Positions 1 through 5,316 of a DNA stretch of 5,372 nt are shown in pieces. This DNA is from an uncultured bacterium (GTDB lineage Bacteria > Bacillota > Clostridia > Oscillospirales > Oscillospiraceae), in contig CAJMQD010000087.1 in assembly GCA_905215425.1 (NCBI GenBank), forward strand, positions 1-5,372. The letters are read 5' to 3'. The notes beneath the pieces were generated by a model that saw nothing but the letters and a program-made list of their open reading frames with translations, searched no databases and had not been told where the DNA came from. Made by a program: the position numbers and the translations under genes. Numbering within the stretch: the first letter of the stretch is position 1; each line of letters begins with the position of its first letter.

Positions 1-1
1 C

Positions 2-517
2 TCCGGCGGCATGGTCGTCATGGACGAGTCCACCTGTATGGTGGGCATGGCCCGGTTCTTCCTGGAGTTCACCACCCGTGAGTCCTGCGGCAAGTGCGTC
101 CACTGCCGTCTGGGTACCCGCCGTATGCTGGACATCCTCATCCGCATCACCGAGGGCGAGGGTCAGCCCGGCGATGTCGAGCTGCTGGAGGAGCTTTGCG
201 CCGCGGTGAAGGACGGCGCCCTGTGCGGCCTGGGTCAGACGGCCCCCAACCCCGTGCAGACCACCATCCGCTACTTCCGGGATGAGTATGAGGCCCACAT
301 CAACGACAAGAAGTGTCCCGCCAAGGAGTGCGCCGCTCTGCTGCAGTACTCCATTGATCCCGCCAAGTGCAAAGGCTGTACCGCCTGCGCCCGGAAGTGT
401 CCCGCAGGGGCCATCACCGGCCAAGTGAAGCAGACACACACCATTGATCCCGCCAAGTGCATCCGGTGCGGCCAGTGTCTGGCCACCTGTAAGTTCGGCG
501 CGATCAACGTGGGTTAA
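2..517 (+). CDS. NuoF/HydB-like NADH-binding iron-sulfur subunit, C-terminal part (5'-truncated by window)
   Basis: The reading frame is open from the window edge, so only the last 171 residues are visible; the FMN- and NAD-binding parts would lie upstream. The fragment opens with [11 protein letters not shown], the conserved segment before the NuoF cluster domain. It then has [16 protein letters not shown] and a later GALCGLGQ, giving the four ligands (visible Cys 29, 32, 35 and 75) of the N3-type [4Fe-4S] cluster. A CPAKEC pair (104, 110) leads into a ferredoxin domain with two CxxCxxCxxxC sets (123-133 and 153-163). E. coli NuoF lacks this C-terminal ferredoxin extension, whereas the beta subunits of soluble NADH-linked and bifurcating hydrogenases and formate dehydrogenases have it. 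Inferred role: a cytosolic subunit passing electrons between NAD(H), flavin and ferredoxin. The second ferredoxin motif ends CK instead of the usual CP. It is followed 13 bp later by a flavin/Fe-S partner, so the two are probably cotranscribed. The family call is firm; the specific complex is not. Confidence 0.93.
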   Translation, partial: SGGMVVMDESTCMVGMARFFLEFTTRESCGKCVHCRLGTRRMLDILIRITEGEGQPGDVELLEELCAAVKDGALCGLGQTAPNPVQTTIRYFRDEYEAHINDKKCPAKECAALLQYSIDPAKCKGCTACARKCPAGAITGQVKQTHTIDPAKCIRCGQCLATCKFGAINVG

Positions 518-522
518 GGGGG
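516..522 (+). promoter_or_regulatory. Ribosome binding site for the flavin/Fe-S oxidoreductase
   Basis: AAGGGGG overlaps the last two bases of the upstream stop codon and lies 8 nt before the ATG at 531. It fixes the start at 531 rather than at an in-frame ATG at 444 inside the upstream gene. The overlap of stop codon and Shine-Dalgarno suggests translational coupling of the two subunits. Confidence 0.8.
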
Positions 523-530
523 TACGGAAC

Positions 531-2567
531 ATGGAAATGATCAAGATTACGATTGACGGCCGGGAGCTGACCGCCCCCGCCGGACAGACTGTTTTGCAGA
601 TCGCGCTGGACAACGGAATCGAGATTCCCCACCTGTGCGACAATCCGGAGCTGAAGATCTACGGTGCCTGCGGCATGTGCGTGGTGCAGGCCGAGGGCGT
701 GGGCAAGCTGCTGCGCTCCTGCGCCACCGTAGCCACCGACGGCATGGTGGTCCACACCCACAGTCAGCGGGTGGATCAGGCCCGCAAGATCGCCCTGGAG
801 CTGCTGATGAGCGACCACAGCGGCGACTGCGTGGGCCCCTGTTCCCTGAACTGCCCCGCCGGCACCGACTGTCAGGGCTATGTGAAGCAGATCGCCCTGG
901 GCAACGAGTATGAGGCCACCCGCCTCATCAAGGAGAAGATCCCCCTGCCCAGCAGCATCGGCCGGGTGTGCCCCCACCCCTGCGAGAAGGCCTGCCGCCG
1001 CCAGTATGTGGAGCAGCCCATTGCCATCTGCAACCTGAAGGCTTACGCCGCCGACCACGACCGGAAGGCGGAGCACCAGTACGTGCCCGAGGTGGCTCCC
1101 GCCACCGGCAAGACCGTGGCCGTCATCGGCGGCGGCCCCGGCGGACTGACCAGCGCCTACTTTCTGGCCCGGAAGGGCCACAAGGTCACGGTGTATGACG
1201 CCATGCCCAAGATGGGCGGTATGCTGCGCTACGGCATCCCCGAGTACCGCCTGCCCAAGGCCATCGTGGACGACGAGATCGCGCAGATCGCCGCCCTGGG
1301 TGTGGAAATGAAGAACGATATCCGCATCGGCAGGGACGTCACCCTGGAGCAGCTGAAGGCAAAGCACGACGCGGTGGTGGTGGCCATCGGCGCGTGGACC
1401 AGCATGAAGCTGTCCTGCCCCGGCAGCGACCTGAAGGGCGTTTGGGGCGGCATCGACTTCCTGGGCCAGGTGGCTCTGGGCAGCAAGCCCGAGATCGGCC
1501 GCAGCGTAGCCGTGGTGGGCGGCGGCAACACCGCCATGGATGCCTGCCGCACCGCCGTGCGTCTGGGGGCGGAAAACGTGTACGTCATCTACCGCCGCAC
1601 CCGGGCGGAGATGCCCGCCGAAGAGATGGAGATCGACGAGGCCATTGAGGAGGGCGTAACCTTCAAGTTCCTCACCAACCCCGCCGAGATCACGGGGGAG
1701 GACGGCAAGGTCACCGCCATCCGCCTCCAGGTGATGGAGCTGGGCGAGCCCGACGCCTCCGGCCGCCGCTCCCCCGTCCCCGTGGAGGGCAAGTTCGAGA
1801 CCCTGGCTGTTGACACGGTGATCTCCGCTCTGGGCCAGTCCATCAAGGCCGACGGCTTTGACCAGCTGGACAAGACCCGCAAGGGCACCATCGCCGCCGA
1901 TGAGGAGACCTTCCGCACCAGCATGGAGGGGGTGTTCGCCGTGGGCGACGCCACCAACAAGGGGGCCTCCATCGCCATCGCCGCCATCGGCGAGGGCGGC
2001 CACGCCGCCGAGGTGGTGGACGCCTATCTCAACGGCAAGGAGGCCAAGTATGTCAAGCCCTTTGTCTCCGAGCGGCAGGTGACCGCCGAGGACTTCAAGG
2101 ATCGGGAGAAAGCAGCCCGGGCGGTCATGTCCAAGCGCCCCGCTCAGGAGCGCCGCCGCGACTTCCTGCCTGTGGATCTGGGCTTTACCAAGGAGCAGGC
2201 CATGGCCGAGGCCAAGCGCTGTCTTGAGTGCGGCTGTCACGACTACCACGAGTGCAGTCTGATCCGCTATGCCCGCCAGTATCCCATCCAGCCCGAACGC
2301 CTGGGCCGGCGGGAGACCCACCCCAGCTATAAGGAAGAGAAACTGCAGGTCATCCAGCGGGATCAGGGCAAGTGCATCCTGTGCGGCGTGTGCGTGCGTA
2401 TGTGTGACGAGGTAGCCCATCAGGGGCTGCTGGGTCTGGTGGGCCGCGGCTTCAACACGGTCATTAAGCCCGAGTTCCGGGACAAGGACGTGGCCTCCAT
2501 CTGCGGCAGCTGCCGCAAGTGCGCCCAGGCCTGTCCCACCGGCGCGCTGAAGCTGCTGATCCCCTGA
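531..2567 (+). CDS. FAD-dependent oxidoreductase with NuoG-like [2Fe-2S], GltD-like and 2x[4Fe-4S] ferredoxin domains
   Basis: This 678-residue protein has a clear modular order. Residues 1-80 form a plant-type [2Fe-2S] ferredoxin domain as in NuoG/HydA (Cys 36, 47, 50, 64). Residues 95-175 form a GltD/DPYD-type cysteine domain, with C100, C104, C108 and C113, then RVCPHPCEKAC (147, 151, 155). Residues 193-505 form a two-dinucleotide-fold flavin oxidoreductase: GGGPGG at 200-205 for FAD, GGGNTAMDACR at 330-340 for NAD(P)H, and GVFAVGDATNKG at 467-478 as the second FAD motif. CLECGCHDYHEC (564-575) precedes a C-terminal ferredoxin pair (C615/618/621/625 and C658/661/664/668). The layout resembles the small subunit of NADPH-glutamate synthase or NfnB fused to NuoG-type ends. 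With the NuoF-like neighbour it probably forms a cytosolic module moving electrons between NAD(P)H and ferredoxin, serving a hydrogenase or formate dehydrogenase; true bifurcation is inference. No catalytic subunit follows, since the operon ends in a hairpin. Automatic annotation as glutamate synthase small subunit would probably be misleading. Confidence 0.93.
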   Translation: MEMIKITIDGRELTAPAGQTVLQIALDNGIEIPHLCDNPELKIYGACGMCVVQAEGVGKLLRSCATVATDGMVVHTHSQRVDQARKIALELLMSDHSGDCVGPCSLNCPAGTDCQGYVKQIALGNEYEATRLIKEKIPLPSSIGRVCPHPCEKACRRQYVEQPIAICNLKAYAADHDRKAEHQYVPEVAPATGKTVAVIGGGPGGLTSAYFLARKGHKVTVYDAMPKMGGMLRYGIPEYRLPKAIVDDEIAQIAALGVEMKNDIRIGRDVTLEQLKAKHDAVVVAIGAWTSMKLSCPGSDLKGVWGGIDFLGQVALGSKPEIGRSVAVVGGGNTAMDACRTAVRLGAENVYVIYRRTRAEMPAEEMEIDEAIEEGVTFKFLTNPAEITGEDGKVTAIRLQVMELGEPDASGRRSPVPVEGKFETLAVDTVISALGQSIKADGFDQLDKTRKGTIAADEETFRTSMEGVFAVGDATNKGASIAIAAIGEGGHAAEVVDAYLNGKEAKYVKPFVSERQVTAEDFKDREKAARAVMSKRPAQERRRDFLPVDLGFTKEQAMAEAKRCLECGCHDYHECSLIRYARQYPIQPERLGRRETHPSYKEEKLQVIQRDQGKCILCGVCVRMCDEVAHQGLLGLVGRGFNTVIKPEFRDKDVASICGSCRKCAQACPTGALKLLIP

Positions 2568-2594
2568 CAGCTCAGAAGGCACTTTTAAATTTAA

Positions 2595-2638
2595 AAAAGC
2601 TCCGCCCGTTTTGCAAAAGCAAAACGGGCGGAGCTTTT
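2595..2638. terminator. Strong bidirectional intrinsic terminator
   Basis: A perfect 20-bp inverted repeat (2595-2614 and 2619-2638) with an AAAA loop and a GC-rich core (CTCCGCCCG). The top strand ends in TTTT followed by CGATTTC, and the bottom strand runs out in six T. It lies 27 bp after the flavin/Fe-S gene stop and so ends that operon; it can also stop transcripts arriving from the right. Confidence 0.9.
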
Positions 2639-2659
2639 CGATTTCAATGCACGCAAATC

Positions 2660-2690
2660 AAAAAACGTCCGGCATTTTATTGCCGGACGT
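2660..2690 (-). terminator. Intrinsic terminator for leftward transcription
   Basis: A 10-bp perfect stem, ACGTCCGGCA (2665-2674) with TGCCGGACGT (2681-2690), and a 6-nt loop. Read on the minus strand it is followed by a run of T (complement of A2660-A2664). This orientation suits the transglutaminase transcript coming from the right. The top strand has no T-run after the stem. Confidence 0.75.
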
Positions 2691-2693
2691 CTC

Positions 2694-2734
2694 AGCTTGT
2701 CAAAAAAGTGGTTTTACCACTTTTTTGACAAGCT
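2694..2734. repeat. Long perfect hairpin without a flanking U-tract
   Basis: A 19-bp perfect inverted repeat (2694-2712 and 2716-2734) with a TTT spacer. The A6/T6 run lies inside the stem, followed by GACAAGCT, so it is not a textbook terminator. An imperfect echo of its right arm (TTTTTTGACAAGCTG) appears at 2840-2854 as TTTTTCGACAGCCTG, which hints at a dispersed intergenic repeat family in this genome. Confidence 0.7.
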
Positions 2735-2737
2735 GCA

Positions 2738-2762
2738 AACATTTTAACTGCGTTAAAATGTT
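2738..2762. repeat. AT-rich hairpin in the convergent intergenic region
   Basis: An 11-bp perfect inverted repeat, AACATTTTAAC (2738-2748) with GTTAAAATGTT (2752-2762), around a TGC loop. It is low in GC and has no U-tract outside the stem, so termination by itself is unlikely. It starts only 3 bases after the preceding hairpin ends. Confidence 0.55.
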
Positions 2763-2773
2763 GTTGATTTCAA

Positions 2774-2802
2774 GGAAAGGGAACCCTGACGGTTCCCTTT
2801 CC
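2774..2802. repeat. 12-bp hairpin, first structure met by the transglutaminase transcript
   Basis: A perfect stem GGAAAGGGAACC (2774-2785) with GGTTCCCTTTCC (2791-2802) and a CTGAC loop. On neither strand is it followed by a T-run. It could be a 3'-end stabilising structure for either converging mRNA or a repeat element. Confidence 0.6.
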
Positions 2803-2808
2803 AACTAT

Positions 2809-2844
2809 CCTTCCCTCCGAATCCTTTGACCGGAAGGGCTTTTT
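2809..2844 (+). terminator. Weak rightward terminator-like hairpin
   Basis: CCTTCC (2809-2814) can pair with GGAAGG (2832-2837) around a 17-nt loop, followed by GC and five T (2840-2844) on the top strand. The short stem and large loop make this uncertain. It would act as a backup for rightward read-through. The rest of the stretch up to 2897 shows no gene. Confidence 0.3.
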
Positions 2845-2897
2845 CGACAGCCTGGTCTTTCTGTTAGAACTAAACGTGCTTCCGTAAACTTCACGTA

Positions 2898-3710
2898 TTA
2901 CACGCTGGCAACAGCCACAAGCGTACGGGGAGAGATACAGCCCTGAAAATCAGCGGCGCCGTTCCGGACACGGGCCACGGCATACGTGGGGTCGATGTTC
3001 TGCCAAGCGCCGTTGACATAAACCTGATCCCAGGCGTGATAGACGTTCCCCACGTAGCCGTTGGTCAGCTTGCAGGGAACACCCTGGCTGCGGCACATGG
3101 CAGCAAACAGCGAGGCCAGATCGTAGCAGATGCCCTTCTTGGCGTTCAGTACGCTGTTGGCGTTGGGCGCGTAACTCGTTACGGCGCCGGAATTGATTTG
3201 AGCGGCCAGGTCGCTGTCGTAGGTATAATTGGCGGCGATGTAGTTATGGATTGCAACTACCTTTTCAGCTGCGCTTGTCTTCCCGGCGCACAGCTCAGCG
3301 GCCTTGACGGTCACGGCGTCACCGGCGGCAAAATTCACCTTGGTGGTACTGGCCAGATAAGGCGCAAACTCGCTGTTCAACACAACATTGACAACCTGCT
3401 TGGCCACCCGTCTATAAGAATTGCCGGCGATGTTGCTGTACAGGCTGATGGTATACTCCCCATTCCCCTCAACCAGAGAGTAGGAAGAAACCGTTCCCTG
3501 CGTATAATCCTGATACGCGGTCTTGCCGTTGATGGTGATGGCCACCTTCATCTTGGCGTTGGTCCCGTCGTTGTAATTGACGGTGACCACTCCGGAAGAC
3601 ACCTTAGAAACGTCGATCTCATTTGATACGGCAAATGCGCTGACAGTCATAGCCAGCATCAGCATAAAAATGCATACAAAAACACCGGATACGCGGGCAA
3701 TGCGCTTCAT
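2898..3710 (-). CDS. Secreted transglutaminase-like cysteine protein
   Basis: This 270-residue protein starts at the ATG at 3710, which has AAAGGAG 9 nt upstream. In-frame ATGs at 3716 and 3743 are rejected because they are too close to, or upstream of, that site. Residues 1-27 form a signal peptide: KR, a hydrophobic core, then AFA before VSNE. There is no lipobox and no wall-sorting motif, so it should be released or held non-covalently. Residues about 28-115 look like a beta-rich domain (VVTVNYND, KMKVAITING, GEYTISLYSN). Residues about 135-245 are a transglutaminase-like fold with an intact triad: C195 in KKGICYDLAS, H225 in YHAWDQVYV and D240 in NIDPTYA. Family members hydrolyse or crosslink peptides or act on cell-wall peptides; the substrate here is unknown. 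The gene reads less GC-rich than its Fe-S neighbours. Its leader carries two c-di-GMP-I riboswitches, so expression should follow c-di-GMP. Family call strong, function open. Confidence 0.92.
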   Translation of the reverse strand: MKRIARVSGVFVCIFMLMLAMTVSAFAVSNEIDVSKVSSGVVTVNYNDGTNAKMKVAITINGKTAYQDYTQGTVSSYSLVEGNGEYTISLYSNIAGNSYRRVAKQVVNVVLNSEFAPYLASTTKVNFAAGDAVTVKAAELCAGKTSAAEKVVAIHNYIAANYTYDSDLAAQINSGAVTSYAPNANSVLNAKKGICYDLASLFAAMCRSQGVPCKLTNGYVGNVYHAWDQVYVNGAWQNIDPTYAVARVRNGAADFQGCISPRTLVAVASV

Positions 3711-3719
3711 ACCCATATT

Positions 3720-3726
3720 CTCCTTT
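3720..3726 (-). promoter_or_regulatory. Ribosome binding site of the transglutaminase gene, next to the riboswitch
   Basis: On the minus strand AAAGGAG lies 9 nt before the ATG at 3710. It follows the last P1 helix pair of the proximal aptamer after a single base, so aptamer folding could directly affect ribosome access. It decides the start codon. Confidence 0.8.
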
Positions 3727-3727
3727 C

Positions 3728-3799
3728 GGCAACTGGCTACCATGCCCTTCCGGGGTTAGGCCCTTTAGCTTTGCGTCACAGTCTTTCGGCTGCTTTGCC
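3728..3799 (-). promoter_or_regulatory. c-di-GMP-I (GEMM-I) riboswitch aptamer, gene-proximal copy
   Basis: Read on the minus strand, the 72-nt element begins GGCAAAGC and ends GTTGCC. P1 pairs GGCAA (3799-3795) with TTGCC (3732-3728). Next comes the GAAA-capped helix (GCAGCCGAAAGACTGT), then the family hallmark GACGCAAAGC. A second arm follows, with CCTAA and ATGG forming a canonical GNRA tetraloop-receptor pattern, then GGTAGCC. These match the Vc2-type GEMM-I layout part for part. The GAAA helix carries one C-A mismatch. The Shine-Dalgarno of the transglutaminase gene begins one base after P1, which suggests control of translation initiation. The sequence alone does not show whether ligand turns expression on or off; no clear anti-Shine-Dalgarno strand was found. 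Confidence 0.9.
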
Positions 3800-3802
3800 T
3801 TT

Positions 3803-3853
3803 GTCGTTTGAGCTGGGGTACGGCGTCTCCCGTATTCCGGCGTTCAAACAGAC
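3803..3853 (-). other. Structured linker between the two riboswitches
   Basis: On the minus strand GTCTGTTTGA (3853-3844) pairs with TCAAACGAC (3811-3803), with one bulged T. Inside, TACGG (3834-3830) pairs with CCGTA (3823-3819). This stacked hairpin begins three bases before the proximal aptamer and could insulate it or help it fold. No open reading frame with a ribosome site was seen in the linker. Confidence 0.45.
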
Positions 3854-3893
3854 GGTTTTATTGTTTATATCCTTTTCTTTTTTGCTGACACAC

Positions 3894-4002
3894 AAAAAAA
3901 GACTCTGTTTCGGCAGCTGGCTGCCAACCTGAACACTCAGGGAAGGCCCTTTAGCTTTGCGTCACAGCCTTTCGACTGCTTTGCCGGTTCGCTCAAAATC
4001 CT
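3894..4002 (-). terminator. Possible riboswitch-linked terminator: outer helix around the distal aptamer followed by U7
   Basis: On the minus strand AGGATTTTG (4002-3994), just 5' of the distal aptamer, can pair with CAGAGTCTT on its 3' side (3907-3899) using G-U pairs. Seven T lie at 3900-3894, the first two of which join the end of that helix. A helix followed by a U-run is terminator-like, but the hairpin would enclose the whole aptamer and rest partly on weak pairs. A competing antiterminator was not identified. Confidence 0.3.
3911..3986 (-). promoter_or_regulatory. c-di-GMP-I (GEMM-I) riboswitch aptamer, distal copy
   Basis: On the minus strand this 76-nt element starts CGGCAAAGC and ends GCTGCCG. 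P1 pairs CGGCA (3986-3982) with TGCCG (3915-3911). The GAAA-capped helix (GCAGTCGAAAGGCTGT) is followed by GACGCAAAGC and a second arm closed by CCTGA/TCAGG (3941-3928), then GGCAGCC. Its first 43 or so bases equal those of the proximal copy except at two positions. It differs in the tetraloop-receptor region, with CCTT and TTGG where the proximal copy has CCTAA and ATGG, so its docking may be weaker or different. It is followed by a U7 tract rather than a gene start, so any output would be on transcript elongation. It is transcribed first from the promoter at 4060-4032. Confidence 0.88.
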
Positions 4003-4031
4003 ACTCATGTGTATGCTTTTAACATATTATT

Positions 4032-4060
4032 GGTATAGCACGCTTTTCCCCTTCTGTCAA
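4032..4060 (-). promoter_or_regulatory. Promoter for the riboswitch leader and transglutaminase gene
   Basis: On the minus strand a perfect -35 box TTGACA (4060-4055) is separated by exactly 17 bp from TATACC (4037-4032), a four-of-six match to the -10 consensus. Transcription would start near 4025, giving a leader of roughly 315 nt that contains both aptamers. Confidence 0.7.
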
Positions 4061-4171
4061 CTACTTTTTGTATTTTATTGAAGTTTTTGCGCTCTCTGCG
4101 GTTTTTGTCCGCTTTTTCCCTTCCGCTTCCAGGTTTCTCCAAATGAACTGTCCGAATCAAAAAATTCTATT

Positions 4172-5260
4172 TCAGGATATACTACCATCGGTTACTTCCG
4201 CAGGGCAATCATTCAGTTTCCTCCTGCGCTGGCTGAAACCCGCGCCCTTTTTTATTCTGATGATCATTTTTCCACACAGGCACAGGACATAGGGCGCTCC
4301 GATCCAGCCCATCAGGGGATAAAGACTGCCCACCAGCTTTTGAAAAGGGAACATTCCCAACAAAAGAGCCGTCCCCATGACCAAAACAGCCCTTCTCCCC
4401 CCTTGTTTTCTCGGACATACCGTCCACAGCATGGCAGAACAGGAGGTAAAAATGCCCGCTAACAGCACCCAGAAAAAACAGGTTCCAAGAAGGGGATGGA
4501 TCCGCTGTGCCAAATACAAAGTGGGCACTTCCAATCCCATGGCCGGGCTGCCCTGAAGCGCCGCACAAAGCAGCGCAATGGCGCCCGTCAGTGCCGCCGT
4601 CCCCAGGACAGCCCCGCCCAGCCCGGCCTGCGAACTGCGGACCTGCTTGCCCAAGCTGCAATGGTAGGCGCTCGCCCCCCAGGCGTTCATAGACAGGTAT
4701 AAAAAAGCGCTTTTTCCCCATCCTGCGCCTGCCTGCGCCGGGACCGACGGCCCTCTTTCCACCACCGTCACAGCTCCAACCGCCAGCGAGAACAGGATTA
4801 CCACCGGGGCTGCCCAGGCCGCAGCAGCAGTAAACCGCTCAAACCCTACCCGCCACGCGGCCAAAACCAGCCCGGCCAAGCAAAGTGTCCCCAGTCTCCG
4901 ATCCATTCCGCATCCCTCGTACAGCGCAGTTCCGCCGCCAGACAGCAGCACCGGCATAATCAGCATCACTGCCGCCGGCGTCACCAGATCATAGACCGTC
5001 CCCAACACCGGCCCGCAAAAATACCGGAAATGGTCAAATTTTTCATTCTCCCGGTGCTCATATCCCGCCAGCACCGCCGCCCCTCCCAGCACAAGCAAGC
5101 CGATCCCCACAGCCCATACTCCGAGCCACCCCCACCGGCCATAGCGGGCAAAAAACTGGGCAGTCTCCTGTCCCGTGGCAAAACCAGAACCGATGATCCA
5201 TGCGGAAAAGGCTCCCGCACACCTCCATGCACCCATCTTCCGGTTTCTTCTTTTCCCCAT
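4172..5260 (-). CDS. YkvI-family (LeuT/APC-fold) membrane protein
   Basis: This 362-residue integral membrane protein has about ten hydrophobic segments, roughly at 11-30, 44-66, 84-106, 123-140, 146-165, 183-201, 213-236, 257-282, 291-309 and 313-330. The first carries IIGSGFATGQETAQFF (residues 22-37), the signature of the YkvI group (COG3949). There the glycine-rich break in helix 1 resembles the substrate/ion site of LeuT-fold transporters. The N-terminus (MGKRRNRK) and C-terminal tail (KKGAGFSQRRRK) are basic, consistent with cytoplasmic ends. No substrate is established for this family, so none is claimed. The start at 5260 is supported by AAAAGGGG 6 nt upstream; M9 is an alternative. 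It lies upstream of the transglutaminase gene on the same strand. The 111 bp after its stop, before the riboswitch promoter, hold no convincing minus-strand terminator (only a short GCGG/CCGC stem without a T-run), so read-through is possible. Confidence 0.85.
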   Translation of the reverse strand: MGKRRNRKMGAWRCAGAFSAWIIGSGFATGQETAQFFARYGRWGWLGVWAVGIGLLVLGGAAVLAGYEHRENEKFDHFRYFCGPVLGTVYDLVTPAAVMLIMPVLLSGGGTALYEGCGMDRRLGTLCLAGLVLAAWRVGFERFTAAAAWAAPVVILFSLAVGAVTVVERGPSVPAQAGAGWGKSAFLYLSMNAWGASAYHCSLGKQVRSSQAGLGGAVLGTAALTGAIALLCAALQGSPAMGLEVPTLYLAQRIHPLLGTCFFWVLLAGIFTSCSAMLWTVCPRKQGGRRAVLVMGTALLLGMFPFQKLVGSLYPLMGWIGAPYVLCLCGKMIIRIKKGAGFSQRRRKLNDCPAEVTDGSIS

Positions 5261-5266
5261 GTCCCG

Positions 5267-5274
5267 CCCCTTTT
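5267..5274 (-). promoter_or_regulatory. Ribosome binding site of the YkvI-family gene
   Basis: On the minus strand AAAAGGGG lies 6 nt before the ATG at 5260. It is an imperfect but usable Shine-Dalgarno sequence and supports the chosen start. Confidence 0.5.
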
Positions 5275-5316
5275 CCTTTCATTTTTTGCCACGTCTTCCA
5301 TCCCGTTTTTTCCACA

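Noticed and set aside
444..530. Upstream in-frame ATG that would extend the flavin/Fe-S protein by 29 residues
   Set aside because: It lies inside the end of the NuoF-like gene and has no ribosome site, and the extra residues match no family sequence. The ATG at 531 has AAGGGGG at 8 nt and starts right at the ferredoxin domain.
504..2582. Antisense 692-codon open frame opposite the flavin/Fe-S gene
   Set aside because: It is a by-product of GC-rich codon use on the sense strand. The translation is low-complexity (Gly, Ala, Leu, His rich) with no domain, while the sense strand is rich in cofactor motifs.
2595..2802. Hairpin series as a CRISPR array or attachment site
   Set aside because: The stems differ in sequence and spacing, with no repeated unit of constant length and no cas or integrase gene nearby.
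2519..2829. Small + strand open frames running through the intergenic hairpins
   Set aside because: They translate inverted repeats and overlap the end of the Fe-S gene; no ribosome site or protein-like composition supports them.
3036..3626. 196-codon open frame on the + strand across the transglutaminase gene
   Set aside because: It is antisense to a gene with signal peptide and intact catalytic triad, and shows no recognisable motif.
3711..3743. Longer transglutaminase start (MVASCRKENMG...)
   Set aside because: It would put the 3' side of riboswitch helix P1 and the Shine-Dalgarno sequence inside the coding region, and adds residues before an already ideal signal peptide.
4094..4120. GCGG/CCGC stem followed by T5 as a terminator
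   Set aside because: The T-run is on the + strand, where no gene ends; the stem has only about 4 bp and would not stop the minus-strand membrane protein transcript.
4068..4292. 74-codon + strand open frame
   Set aside because: It runs across the end of the minus-strand membrane protein gene and AT-rich spacer, with no Shine-Dalgarno sequence or similarity pattern.
4209..4721. 170-codon minus-strand open frame overlapping the YkvI-family gene
   Set aside because: It is a shifted-frame shadow of the membrane protein, without its hydrophobic pattern or a ribosome site.
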